Assembly: GCF_947495565.1 (NCBI RefSeq)
Contig: NZ_CANLZM010000007.1
Coordinates: 167,943-231,942, forward strand
Direction of reading: 5' to 3'
Source of the DNA: an uncultured Pontibacter sp.
Lineage (GTDB): Bacteria; Bacteroidota; Bacteroidia; Cytophagales; Hymenobacteraceae
DNA: 64,000 nt
The position numbers and the translations under genes were made by a program. Position 1 is the stretch's first letter. Every line of letters begins with the position of its first letter. Shown in pieces: positions 43,733 to 52,294 of the stretch. The notes under the pieces are model-generated. The model was not told where the DNA came from and did not search any database. It saw nothing but the letters and a program-made list of their open reading frames with translations.

Positions 43733-45010
43733 ATGATGTTATACAAAGAGCCAGCTCCGATCAAGGATAAGGAAAATCCTTTCGAGTCGATGATGTCGCG
43801 ATTCAATATTGCGGCTGAGGTGCTGGGGTTGGATGAGGAAGTATACAACGTGCTGAAGTCTCCGACACGTCAGGTGATTGTAAACGTGCCTGTTACGATG
43901 GACGACGGTAAGGTGCGTGTATTTGAAGGCTACCGCGTAATTCACTCCACAATCCTGGGCCCGTCCAAAGGCGGTGTACGTTATGCTCCGGATGTATTTT
44001 TGGATGAGGTAAAGGCCCTGGCGGCCTGGATGACCTGGAAATGCGCCGTGGTGGACATTCCGTACGGTGGTGCCAAAGGCGGTATTATCTGTGACCCATA
44101 TTCTATGTCTGCCGGAGAAATAGAGCGTTTAACAAGAGCTTATACTTCTGCGTTGCTAGATATTTTCGGTCCTGACCGTGATATTCCTGCTCCGGATATG
44201 GGCACAGGACCGCGCGAAATGGCCTGGCTGATGGACGAGTACTCTAAAACAAAAGGCTCTACGGAGCACGCTGTGGTAACTGGTAAGCCATTGGTGCTGG
44301 GCGGCTCGCTGGGCCGCGTAGAGGCAACAGGCCGTGGCGTAATGGTGTCTGCAATGGCTGCCATGGAAAAACTCGGCATGGACCCGCACAAGTCTACGGC
44401 TGTGGTGCAAGGTTTTGGTAACGTAGGTGCCTGGGCCGCAAAATTGATGGCGGAGCGAGGCGTGAAGATTCTTGGTATCAGCGATGTAAGCGGTGCTTAC
44501 TGGAACGATAACGGCATCGATATTGAAGAAGCTATCGAGTATAAAAACGCGCACAACGGCCGACTGGAAGGCTATAAAGGCGCAGAGCAGATGAACCCGG
44601 ACGACCTGCTGACATCAAAAGTAGATGTGCTGGTGCCTGCCGCCGTAGAAGACGTCATCACGATACACAACGTAGATAAAATTCAGGCCCGCCTGATTGT
44701 GGAAGGTGCAAACGGCCCTACTTCTTACAAAGCTGATAACATCATCAACGAGAAAGGCATCATGGTTGTGCCGGATATCCTGGCAAATTCAGGTGGCGTA
44801 ACTGTATCATACTTTGAGTGGGTACAAAACCGCATGGGCTTTAAATGGACGCTGGACCGCGTAAACGAACGTGCCGAGCGCATCATGAATGAGGCTTTTG
44901 AGCGCGTTTATGCCGCTTCTCAGAAGTATAACGTACCTATGCGTATCGCGGCTTATATAGTGGCAATAGACAAAGTTGCCATGACCTATAAGTATCGTGG
45001 CGGATTCTAA
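43733..45010 (+). CDS. Glutamate dehydrogenase (Glu/Leu/Phe/Val family)
   Basis: 425 residues, the common length of hexameric bacterial GDH. Catalyses glutamate + NAD(P)+ to 2-oxoglutarate + ammonia. Visible: KGGVRYAPDVFLDEVKALAAWMTWKCAVVDIPYGGAKGGI (substrate pocket), PAPDMGTGPREMAWLMDEY, then the nucleotide domain with QGFGNVGAWAAKLMAERG and PAAVEDVIT, VEGANGPT, FEWVQNRMG near the C-terminus. Third superfamily member in the window and the closest to textbook GDH. NAD versus NADP not assigned. Followed by a terminator. Confidence 0.92.
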   Translation: MMLYKEPAPIKDKENPFESMMSRFNIAAEVLGLDEEVYNVLKSPTRQVIVNVPVTMDDGKVRVFEGYRVIHSTILGPSKGGVRYAPDVFLDEVKALAAWMTWKCAVVDIPYGGAKGGIICDPYSMSAGEIERLTRAYTSALLDIFGPDRDIPAPDMGTGPREMAWLMDEYSKTKGSTEHAVVTGKPLVLGGSLGRVEATGRGVMVSAMAAMEKLGMDPHKSTAVVQGFGNVGAWAAKLMAERGVKILGISDVSGAYWNDNGIDIEEAIEYKNAHNGRLEGYKGAEQMNPDDLLTSKVDVLVPAAVEDVITIHNVDKIQARLIVEGANGPTSYKADNIINEKGIMVVPDILANSGGVTVSYFEWVQNRMGFKWTLDRVNERAERIMNEAFERVYAASQKYNVPMRIAAYIVAIDKVAMTYKYRGGF

Positions 45011-45064
45011 AATATATTTTTTAGAATAATAATCGAAAGATTATATAATTTTGAAGCAGGTATT

Positions 45065-45094
45065 AGCCCATCCACGTAACTGGATGGGCTTTTA
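45065..45094 (+). terminator. Terminator after glutamate dehydrogenase gene
   Basis: Perfect 10-bp stem AGCCCATCCA/TGGATGGGCT, six-base loop, TTTTAT tail; 54 bases past the stop. Confidence 0.85.
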
Positions 45095-45130
45095 TAAGTT
45101 TACAAATACCTGCGGCAAACATACAAACGG

Positions 45131-45814
45131 ATGAAAATTCATAAGGAAGGACGGAAGATCTTATTTTTTACATTGCTAATTCTTGTAGTGCTGAACCTGC
45201 TGCTCTACTATTTCAATGCTGCAAATGGCACCTTTAACAGGGTTTTCTCTGCGGTGTCAGCCGTTCTTTTCCTGCTGATCCTGCAATTTTTCCGAAGCCC
45301 CTACCGTACGCTGCTGCTGCACGAAGACCTGATTATTGCCCCTGCCGATGGCAAGGTAGTAGTGATTGAGGAGGTAGAGGAGCCGGAGTATTTCCAGGAT
45401 AAGCGTAAGCAGATCTCTATTTTCATGTCGCCGATTAACGTGCACATTACGCGTAACCCGGTTTCTGGCATCGTAAAGTATTTCAAGTATCACCCAGGCA
45501 ATTATTTTGTGGCCTGGCATCCAAAATCGAGTACGCAAAACGAGCGAACCACCGTGGTAGTTGAGTCTAACGCTGGCCCTGAAGTACTTTTTCGCCAGAT
45601 TGCCGGTGCCATGGCGCGCCGCATAGTATGGTATGTAAGCGAAGGCGACGAGGTAAGCCAGGGCGAGGAATTCGGCTTTATCAAATTCGGCTCTCGCGTA
45701 GATATCTTTGTGCCGCTGGATACAGAGATAAAAGCAGAACTTGGCCAGAAAACAAAAGGAGGTCAGACAGTTATCGCACAGCTCAAAACACCGCCACCAA
45801 CCTTGTTTGGGTAA
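45131..45814 (+). CDS. Phosphatidylserine decarboxylase family protein
   Basis: 227 residues, short archaeal/Bacteroidota type of Psd. Converts phosphatidylserine to phosphatidylethanolamine using a pyruvoyl group formed by self-cleavage. The likely cleavage site is Gly-Ser in FIKFGSRVDIFVPLD; the other hallmark is SIFMSPINVHITRNPVSGIVKYFKYHPG. Two N-terminal membrane helices (about 10-45) anchor it to the inner membrane. Near cdsA, it completes the CDP-DAG to PE part of the pathway; pssA is not in the window. Confidence 0.9.
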   Translation: MKIHKEGRKILFFTLLILVVLNLLLYYFNAANGTFNRVFSAVSAVLFLLILQFFRSPYRTLLLHEDLIIAPADGKVVVIEEVEEPEYFQDKRKQISIFMSPINVHITRNPVSGIVKYFKYHPGNYFVAWHPKSSTQNERTTVVVESNAGPEVLFRQIAGAMARRIVWYVSEGDEVSQGEEFGFIKFGSRVDIFVPLDTEIKAELGQKTKGGQTVIAQLKTPPPTLFG

Positions 45815-45843
45815 GCTGGTTGTATCACGATAATAAAAATAAG

Positions 45844-45882
45844 AAGGCCGCTGCAGTTTATACTTGCAGCGGCCTTTTTTGT
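45844..45882 (+). terminator. Terminator after psd gene
   Basis: 12-bp stem AAGGCCGCTGCA/TGCAGCGGCCTT with loop GTTTATACT, then a T-run. The loop completes a TATACTT heptamer. Confidence 0.9.
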
Positions 45883-45888
45883 CTGAAC

Positions 45889-45904
45889 CAGGATTTTCAG
45901 GATT
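45889..45904. repeat. Copy of a dispersed intergenic 16-mer
   Basis: CAGGATTTTCAGGATT, the reverse complement of the sequence at 14934-14949 in the repeat island. Internally it repeats CAGGATT twice. Two identical copies 31 kb apart suggest a small dispersed repeat family. Confidence 0.5.
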
Positions 45905-46030
45905 AATGGATGGGCAGGATTTAACCTAAACTTAAAAATGCCAATTGACACATTTGCTAATCTTGCGGCTGAGGAAGGATTTATAGAAGTATAAACTTTC
46001 CTAAAAGTTGAGCTACCTGATACGCAAAAT

Positions 46031-46513
46031 CTAATACCAGCTCTCCACCAGCTTCATCAGCTGCTCCAGATACTGCTGGTCTACCTCATCAAAATCGTTA
46101 AGTTCGTCGCTGTCCACGTCCAGCACGAGCTTAACCTCTCCGTTTACGATGGCTGGCAGTACAATTTCTGATTTAGAGTCGCTGCTGCAGGCAATATGCC
46201 CCGGAAAAGCCTCTACATCCGGCACCAGCATGGTTTTCTGTTGTGTGTAGCAGGCGCCGCAAACGCCTTTGTGGTAAGGTATGCGCGTACAGGCAATCGG
46301 CCCCTGAAACGGACCTAGCACCAGCTGCCCTTCTTTGTTAAAATATACACCCACCCAAAAGAAGCCCATGCTCTGGCGCAACGCAGCTACCAAGTTAGAG
46401 ATGTTGGCAATCAGGTCGGTCTCGCCGGTGGTAAGCGCCTCTATCTGCGGCAGCAGCGCCTTATACTTTTCCGCTTTGCTAAGAGATTGGTCTATTAAAA
46501 GTGATTCGGCCAT
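46031..46513 (-). CDS. Free methionine-(R)-sulfoxide reductase (GAF domain)
   Basis: 160 residues, a single GAF domain of the fRMsr type. Reduces free methionine-(R)-sulfoxide. The three redox cysteines are visible: GPIACTRIPY, GVCGACYTQQ and GHIACSS; VPDVEAFPGHIACSSDSKSEIVLP is the family signature. ATG at 46513. Monocistronic between psd and ribD; no regulatory element recognised. Confidence 0.92.
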   Translation of the reverse strand: MAESLLIDQSLSKAEKYKALLPQIEALTTGETDLIANISNLVAALRQSMGFFWVGVYFNKEGQLVLGPFQGPIACTRIPYHKGVCGACYTQQKTMLVPDVEAFPGHIACSSDSKSEIVLPAIVNGEVKLVLDVDSDELNDFDEVDQQYLEQLMKLVESWY

Positions 46514-46616
46514 AAAATAGTTATCAATGAAGTATGAATGTGCTAATTTCTGAATGTGGTGGTTGGTTGATGTTATAAAGTAATCATACTAACAACAGAT
46601 AATCATCAACCAAAAA

Positions 46617-47645
46617 TTAAGCCCGGTAGTGCAACAGCTGGTCTGAGCCTAAAGTTTGAATATTAATTAGCCGCCCGAAAGCCATGCCTGGTGCTTTTAT
46701 GCCTGTAGGAATCGTTTTATGGAGGCTTTTAAACACCAGCGCCTCATCCCAAAGGTTGGCCTGCAGCAGGCTCTCCAACAGAAAAGTGCCGCCTTCCACC
46801 ATCACCGATAAGATATTGCGTTGGTGCAGGTCCTGCATAATCTGCGGAAGTATAAACTCGCCCTCCTGCAGCTGCACAAAGTATAAATTCTCACGGTTGT
46901 CCTGCTGCTTGTAAGTATAAACTACTGTCGGCTGGCTGCCGTCGAACAGGTGCAGGTGCGGAGGCAGGAGTAACTGTTTGTCAATAACCAGGCGCAGCGG
47001 ATTCTGCCCATGCCACAGGCGCGTGTTCAGGCGCGGGTTATCGTAAAGGGCGGTGCGGCTGCCTACCATAATCGCCTGCTCCCCGGATCGCCACTTATGC
47101 ACCAGCCGCTGCGCCAGCTTGCCACTGATCTGCTCTTGCCCGTAATTGGCCGCCGCTATAAAGCCATCGGCGGTTTCGGCCCACTTTAAAAGTATGTAAG
47201 GGCGCTTCTGGCCATGGAAAGTAAAAAAACGCTTGTTCAGTTCTAGCCCCTCGTGCTCCAGCACGCCCACCTTTACCTGTGCGCCGGCTTCAAACAGCTT
47301 CTTAATGCCGCGCCCGGCTACCAGCGGATTAGGGTCGGTGTTGCAGATAACCACATCCTTTACGCCGTGGCTGATGAGCAAGTCGGCGCAGGGAGGTGTT
47401 TTGCCGTAATGCGAGCAAGGTTCTAGCGTTACATACACGCGGCTTTTAGGCAGCAGGCTTTTGTCTTCCACGGCGGCGATGGCGTTTACCTCGGCATGCG
47501 AGCCGCCGTATTGTTTGTGCCAACCCTCCCCGATAATCTGCCCCTCGTGCACCACCACGCAGCCTACCATAGGGTTCGGGCTGGTGTAGCCGCTGCCAAG
47601 TTGGGCCAGTTCCAAAGCGCGTCGCATATACTTTTCGTCGGACAT
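46617..47645 (-). CDS. ribD: Riboflavin biosynthesis deaminase/reductase
   Basis: 342 residues, bifunctional: N-terminal cytidine-deaminase-like domain (about 1-145) with zinc motifs HAEVNAIA and PCSHYGKTPPCADLL, C-terminal DHFR-like reductase domain (about 150-342). Catalyses two consecutive steps from the diaminopyrimidine intermediate to the ribitylamino form in riboflavin synthesis. GSGYTSPNPMVGCVV near the N-terminus is conserved. The rib genes are not clustered here. Three AAGTATA sites in the C-terminal half. ATG at 47645. Confidence 0.93.
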   Translation of the reverse strand: MSDEKYMRRALELAQLGSGYTSPNPMVGCVVVHEGQIIGEGWHKQYGGSHAEVNAIAAVEDKSLLPKSRVYVTLEPCSHYGKTPPCADLLISHGVKDVVICNTDPNPLVAGRGIKKLFEAGAQVKVGVLEHEGLELNKRFFTFHGQKRPYILLKWAETADGFIAAANYGQEQISGKLAQRLVHKWRSGEQAIMVGSRTALYDNPRLNTRLWHGQNPLRLVIDKQLLLPPHLHLFDGSQPTVVYTYKQQDNRENLYFVQLQEGEFILPQIMQDLHQRNILSVMVEGGTFLLESLLQANLWDEALVFKSLHKTIPTGIKAPGMAFGRLINIQTLGSDQLLHYRA

Positions 47646-47646
47646 A

Positions 47647-47830
47647 AGGAGGTCTAGAAGTTAGAAAGTTTAGGAGTTAGAGAGTTAAAAAGTTAAAACA
47701 AGGAGTTATTCAAAAGTGATAGTAAGCTACTGAAGCAGCACAGATCTCATGCTGTACAAGCTATAGCACTCGCTCAATAAACTTTAAAGCATCACTTTCT
47801 AACTTTTAACTTTCTAACTCAAAAGCTCTA
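47647..47830. repeat. AT-rich inverted repeat between ribD and prmC
   Basis: The left side (47650-47698) repeats GTTAGAAAGTT-like units; the right side (47790-47821) carries their complement TTTCTAACTTT twice. Together they form an imperfect long inverted repeat between divergent genes. It resembles noncoding filler duplicated by slippage. Confidence 0.45.
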
Positions 47831-47836
47831 CTTTTG
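47829..47836 (+). promoter_or_regulatory. Putative -7 box for prmC
   Basis: TACTTTTG fits TAnnTTTG, 32 bases before the GTG start of prmC. Confidence 0.4.
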
Positions 47837-47868
47837 CAAAGATACCTAAATCAACAGAAATTACAGAC

Positions 47869-48723
47869 GTGGCCACAATTCAGCAGTTGCAGCAGCACAT
47901 CCGGGAAAGTATAAAAGCGGCTTACCCTGAGCCGGAGGCGGCAAGTATTGCCCAGTTGGTGCTGGAGCATGTTCTGCAGAAAAACCGTGTGCAGCTAACG
48001 CTGGCGCAGCAGGAGCAGGTGCAGCCAGAACAGCAGGAGCAGGTACAGCAGATAATAATGCGGCTGCAGCAGCAGGAGCCGGTGCAGTATGTGTTGGGCA
48101 TAGCGCATTTTTATGGCCTGGAGCTGCAGGTAGATGAACGGGTGCTGATACCAAGACCGGAAACTGAGGAACTGGTGGACCTGGTGCTGCGGGAGCATAG
48201 CGGGCAAAAAGGACTGCAGGTACTGGATATCTGCGCGGGGAGCGGTTGTATTCCGCTGGCGTTGGCGGCCAATTTACCTGATGCAAAAGTATATGGGCTT
48301 GAGGTGTCGGAAGGAGCGCTGGAAGTGGCGCGTGCTAATGCGGCAAAGTATAAGCTGCCGGTGGAGTGGCTGCAGTCAGACATTTTTGAGCCGGCGCCAA
48401 GTATAAATCCTGCTTCCTTGGACATCATCACGAGCAACCCGCCCTATGTGCTGGAGCAGGAAAAAGAGCAGATGCGGGAGAATGTGCTGCAGTACGAGCC
48501 GCACCTGGCGCTGTTCGTGCCCAACCAGGACCCACTGAAATACTACAGAAGAATAACGGAAGTAGCATTGGAGCTTCTGAAAAAGGGCGGCAAGTTATAC
48601 TTCGAGATAAACGAGCGTTACGGACTGGAGGTGAAGGAGCTGCTGCTAGAGGCAGGTTTTGCGGAGGCACAGGTGGGGCAGGACCTATTTGGGAAAGACC
48701 GCATATTGCGAGGTGTGCGGTAG
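47869..48723 (+). CDS. prmC: Release factor glutamine methyltransferase
   Basis: 284 residues. Methylates the GGQ glutamine of RF1 and RF2 with SAM. Motif I is VLDICAGSGCIPLALAA, the substrate motif is NPPYVLEQEK; RPETEELVD precedes the SAM site. GTG start at 47869. The N-terminal domain carries a glutamine-rich stretch (about residues 43-70) whose DNA shows a repeated CAGCAGGAGCAGGT unit, evidently expanded by slippage. Divergent from ribD. AAGTATA sites are dense here (five in 0.85 kb). Confidence 0.92.
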   Translation: MATIQQLQQHIRESIKAAYPEPEAASIAQLVLEHVLQKNRVQLTLAQQEQVQPEQQEQVQQIIMRLQQQEPVQYVLGIAHFYGLELQVDERVLIPRPETEELVDLVLREHSGQKGLQVLDICAGSGCIPLALAANLPDAKVYGLEVSEGALEVARANAAKYKLPVEWLQSDIFEPAPSINPASLDIITSNPPYVLEQEKEQMRENVLQYEPHLALFVPNQDPLKYYRRITEVALELLKKGGKLYFEINERYGLEVKELLLEAGFAEAQVGQDLFGKDRILRGVR

Positions 48724-48771
48724 CATCGGCGGAAAATAAGCTAAAATTATCCGAAGTATAAGTTAAAATTG

Positions 48772-48779
48772 TACTTTTG
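48772..48779 (+). promoter_or_regulatory. Putative -7 box for the nucleotide-sugar operon
   Basis: TACTTTTG fits TAnnTTTG, 116 bases before the first gene; the long leader and missing -33 leave it uncertain. Confidence 0.35.
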
Positions 48780-48895
48780 TGGTAAAATTAACTAAAGACT
48801 GAGCTGCTGAAGTATAAACTGCCTCTGATAGCAATAAAAGTAGGGCAGCAGCAATAGGTTAAATAATGTAGAACGATCATCAAACGATAAATAAC

Positions 48896-50185
48896 GTGTA
48901 CCAGGAAATACTCAACAAAGAAGCCAAACTTGCAGTTATCGGTTTAGGCTATGTAGGTTTGCCTATCGCATTGGCCTTCGCTAAAAAAATCAAAGTAATC
49001 GGGTTTGATATTAACTCGAAGCGTGTAGAAATGATGCGCAACAGCATTGACCCTAGCGGTGAGTTGGAAAGCAGTGATTTTGAAGGTGCTGATATCGAAT
49101 TTACCGACAGTCTGGACGTGCTCCGCGAGGCAAAGTTTTTTATCGTAGCCGTGCCAACGCCAATCGATAACTATGCGCAGCCAGACCTGAAGCCGCTTTT
49201 AGCTGCCTCTGCTACCGTAGGCAAGGTGCTGAAAAAGGGCGATTACGTGGTGTTTGAGTCTACTGTATATCCTGGCTGTACCGAAGAGGATTGCGTGCCG
49301 GTGCTAGAGCGTGAGTCGGGCTTGAAATTCGGTGAGGACTTTAAAGTAGGATATTCTCCGGAGCGTATCAACCCAGGCGATAAGGAGCATACCTTAGCTA
49401 AAATTGTGAAGGTGGTTTCTGGCAGTGATGTGGCTTCTGCTGAAGAGATTGCGCAAGTATACGAGTTGGTAATTGATGCGGGCGTGCACCGTGCGTCATC
49501 TATAAAAGTGGCTGAGGCTGCCAAAGTAATCGAGAACACGCAGCGCGACCTCAACATTGCCCTGATGAACGAGTTGTCTATTATTTTCGATAAGATGAAC
49601 ATCAACACTTACGAGGTTTTAGAAGCCGCTGGCACCAAGTGGAACTTCCTGCGCTTCTCACCAGGCTTAGTAGGCGGCCATTGCATCGGTGTAGATCCTT
49701 ATTACCTGACTTACAAAGCAAAGGCGCTGGGCTATGATGCCAAAGTGATCCTGAGCGGACGTACCACCAACGATACTATGGGAGCGCACATCGCCAACAA
49801 ATTGGTGAAGATGATGATCATGCGCGGCAAGAATATCTCCCAAACCAAAGTGCTGGTGATGGGCGCTACGTTTAAAGAGAACGTGGAGGATATCCGCAAC
49901 TCCAAAGTGGTGGACGTAATCCGTGAGCTGCAAAGCTTTGGGGTAAACGTAGAGGTAGTTGACCCCTACGCAAGCTCCGAGGAACTGCAGCATGAGTATG
50001 GCTTCGGACTGGTAGAAGAAGCTGGCAAAGATTACGATGCTGTGGTTGTGGCGGTGCCGCACAACGCTTACATGGAGCTGGACGAGAGCTATTTCAAATC
50101 TATCATGAACGGTAGCCCAATCCTGATAGACTTGAAAGGCATTTTCCGCAACAAAATCACTGAAATAGAATACAAGAGCTTATAA
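48896..50185 (+). CDS. UDP-N-acetylhexosamine 6-dehydrogenase (TviB/WbpA-like)
   Basis: 429 residues. Oxidises C6 of a UDP-HexNAc to the uronic acid with two NAD. N-terminal Rossmann domain LAVIGLGYVGLPIALAFA, central dimerisation domain, and catalytic Cys263 in GLVGGHCIGVDPYYLT. The GHCIGVDPYYLTYKA form and length match TviB-type enzymes rather than UDP-glucose dehydrogenase. Together with the TviC-like epimerase at 52295 it would supply UDP-GalNAcA or UDP-GlcNAcA. GTG start. First gene of an operon with gaps of 3, 2, 19 and 17 bases. Confidence 0.85.
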   Translation: MYQEILNKEAKLAVIGLGYVGLPIALAFAKKIKVIGFDINSKRVEMMRNSIDPSGELESSDFEGADIEFTDSLDVLREAKFFIVAVPTPIDNYAQPDLKPLLAASATVGKVLKKGDYVVFESTVYPGCTEEDCVPVLERESGLKFGEDFKVGYSPERINPGDKEHTLAKIVKVVSGSDVASAEEIAQVYELVIDAGVHRASSIKVAEAAKVIENTQRDLNIALMNELSIIFDKMNINTYEVLEAAGTKWNFLRFSPGLVGGHCIGVDPYYLTYKAKALGYDAKVILSGRTTNDTMGAHIANKLVKMMIMRGKNISQTKVLVMGATFKENVEDIRNSKVVDVIRELQSFGVNVEVVDPYASSEELQHEYGFGLVEEAGKDYDAVVVAVPHNAYMELDESYFKSIMNGSPILIDLKGIFRNKITEIEYKSL

Positions 50186-50188
50186 GTT

Positions 50189-51223
50189 TTGGCAAAAGAA
50201 AAGATATTGGTAACAGGCGGCGCAGGCTATATTGGCTCCCATACAGTGGTAGCGTTGGTAGAAGCTGGTTACGAGCCCGTTATTATTGATAATTTCTCAA
50301 ACTCTGAGGAAAGTGCGCTGGAGGGAATTGCTGCCATACTTGGGCGCGATATTCCGTGCCACCGCATCGATTGTACCAATGCCGAAGCGCTGCGTGAGGT
50401 GTTTGCGCAGGAGCAGGACATCAAAGGCGTGATTCATTTTGCAGCCTATAAGGCTGTGGGCGAATCGGTGGCGGAGCCGCTGAAATATTACCACAACAAC
50501 GTAGGCTCTCTGGTGACGCTGCTGCAGGTGATGGCTGAGTTTGGCGTGTTTAACCTAGTGTTTTCCTCGTCGTGTACAGTGTATGGCATTCCAGATACTT
50601 TGCCTGTAACCGAGCAAACGCCGGTGCAGAAGGCCAACTCACCTTACGGCAACACCAAGAAAGTATGCGAGGAGATTCTGACGGACCTGGCCAACAGCGG
50701 CAACAGCCACATCAAAGCTACGGCGCTGCGTTATTTCAACCCAATTGGGGCGCACCCGTCTGCTAAAATTGGGGAATTACCCCTCGGCATACCGAATAAC
50801 CTGGTGCCTTTCATCACGCAAACCGCCGCAGGTATACGGGAGCAGTTAACTGTTTTCGGAGATGATTATGATACGCAGGACGGTACTTGCATTCGTGATT
50901 ACATCCATGTGGTAGACCTGGCGAAAGCACATGTGGTGGCGGTAGAGCGTCTGCTGCAAGGCAAAGCCGAAAGTATAGAATTCTTTAACGTGGGCACCGG
51001 AAATGGGAATACCGTATTGGAGGCGATTCACGCATTTGAAAAGGCATTTGGCCAAAAGTTAAACTATAAAGTGGGCCCGCGCCGCGCCGGTGATGTGCCA
51101 AAAATCTATGCTGACGTAACCAAGGCTACGCAGGAACTCGGTTTTAAAACCACCAGCACCCTGGAAGAGGCCATGAAAAGTGCCTGGGATTGGGAGTTAT
51201 CCCTTCAAAAAGAAAAAGTATAA
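50189..51223 (+). CDS. galE: UDP-glucose 4-epimerase
   Basis: 344 residues, extended SDR. Interconverts UDP-glucose and UDP-galactose. NAD motif VTGGAGYIGSH at 8-18, Ser in FSSSCTVYG, catalytic Tyr153 and Lys157 in SPYGNTKK, RYFNPIGAHPS downstream. TTG start at 50189, three bases after the dehydrogenase stop. The last codons overlap AAGTATA copies (AAA GTA TAA then GTATG). Confidence 0.92.
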   Translation: MAKEKILVTGGAGYIGSHTVVALVEAGYEPVIIDNFSNSEESALEGIAAILGRDIPCHRIDCTNAEALREVFAQEQDIKGVIHFAAYKAVGESVAEPLKYYHNNVGSLVTLLQVMAEFGVFNLVFSSSCTVYGIPDTLPVTEQTPVQKANSPYGNTKKVCEEILTDLANSGNSHIKATALRYFNPIGAHPSAKIGELPLGIPNNLVPFITQTAAGIREQLTVFGDDYDTQDGTCIRDYIHVVDLAKAHVVAVERLLQGKAESIEFFNVGTGNGNTVLEAIHAFEKAFGQKLNYKVGPRRAGDVPKIYADVTKATQELGFKTTSTLEEAMKSAWDWELSLQKEKV

Positions 51224-51225
51224 GT

Positions 51226-52275
51226 ATGAAAATATTGATTACAGGCGGCGCGGGTTTCATTGGCTCGCATGTGGTGCGCCTGTTCGTGACCAAGTACCCA
51301 AACTACCAGATCTACAACCTCGACAAGCTGACTTATGCGGGCAACCTGCAGAACCTGTCGGACATTGAGGAGCGCGAGAACTATACTTTCTTGAAAGGCG
51401 ACATCGTAGATGCTGCTTTCCTGGAGGAGATTTTCTCGGAGTATAAGTTTGATGCGGTGGTGCATCTGGCGGCTGAGTCGCACGTGGACCGCTCCATCTC
51501 TGACCCGCTGGCCTTTGTGCAAACGAATGTGATCGGTACAGTGAACCTGCTGAACACTGCCCGCAAGTACTGGGCTGACGACTACAGCAAGCACCTGTTC
51601 TACCACATCTCCACCGACGAAGTATACGGCTCGCTGGGCGAGGACGGCCTGTTTACCGAGGAAACCGCCTACGATCCGCGCTCACCGTACTCAGCCTCAA
51701 AGGCAAGCTCGGATCATTTCGTGCGGGCGTATTTCCATACTTATGGCCTGCCGGTGAAGATCTCGAACTGCTCGAACAACTACGGCCCGAACCATTTCCC
51801 TGAGAAGCTGATTCCGCTGGCCATCAACAACATCAAAAGCGAGCGCCCGGTGCCTGTGTACGGCAAGGGCGAGAACGTGCGCGACTGGCTGTATGTGCTG
51901 GACCACGCGCGTGCCATTGATGTGATCTTCCATGAGGGCAAGCTGGGCGATACCTATAACATTGGCGGCGTGAACGAATGGAAGAACCTGGACCTGATTG
52001 AGCTGCTCTGTGACCAGATGGACGAAAAGCTGGATCGCGAGAAAGGCCACTCCCGCAAGTTGATTACCTTTGTGAAGGACCGCGCCGGCCACGACCTGCG
52101 CTACGCCATCGACTCTTCCAAGCTGATGGATGAGTTGGGCTGGAAACCATCGGTAACCTTTGAGGAAGGTCTGAGCAAAACCGTAGACTGGTACCTGCAA
52201 AACCCGGAATGGCTCGAAAACGTGACCTCCGGCAACTACCAGAGCTACTACGAGCAGCAATACACCGATCGCTAA
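51226..52275 (+). CDS. rfbB: dTDP-glucose 4,6-dehydratase
   Basis: 349 residues from ATG 51226 ([15 protein letters not shown]); an earlier in-frame start at 51190 lies within galE and is rejected. Makes dTDP-4-keto-6-deoxyglucose for rhamnose and other deoxysugars. Catalytic Asp-Glu in HISTDEVYGSLGE (131-132), Tyr155 and Lys159 in SPYSASKAS. Two bases after galE. High GC here contrasts with galE. Confidence 0.93.
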   Translation: MKILITGGAGFIGSHVVRLFVTKYPNYQIYNLDKLTYAGNLQNLSDIEERENYTFLKGDIVDAAFLEEIFSEYKFDAVVHLAAESHVDRSISDPLAFVQTNVIGTVNLLNTARKYWADDYSKHLFYHISTDEVYGSLGEDGLFTEETAYDPRSPYSASKASSDHFVRAYFHTYGLPVKISNCSNNYGPNHFPEKLIPLAINNIKSERPVPVYGKGENVRDWLYVLDHARAIDVIFHEGKLGDTYNIGGVNEWKNLDLIELLCDQMDEKLDREKGHSRKLITFVKDRAGHDLRYAIDSSKLMDELGWKPSVTFEEGLSKTVDWYLQNPEWLENVTSGNYQSYYEQQYTDR

Positions 52276-52294
52276 TCTATCAAGCAAAGTATAC

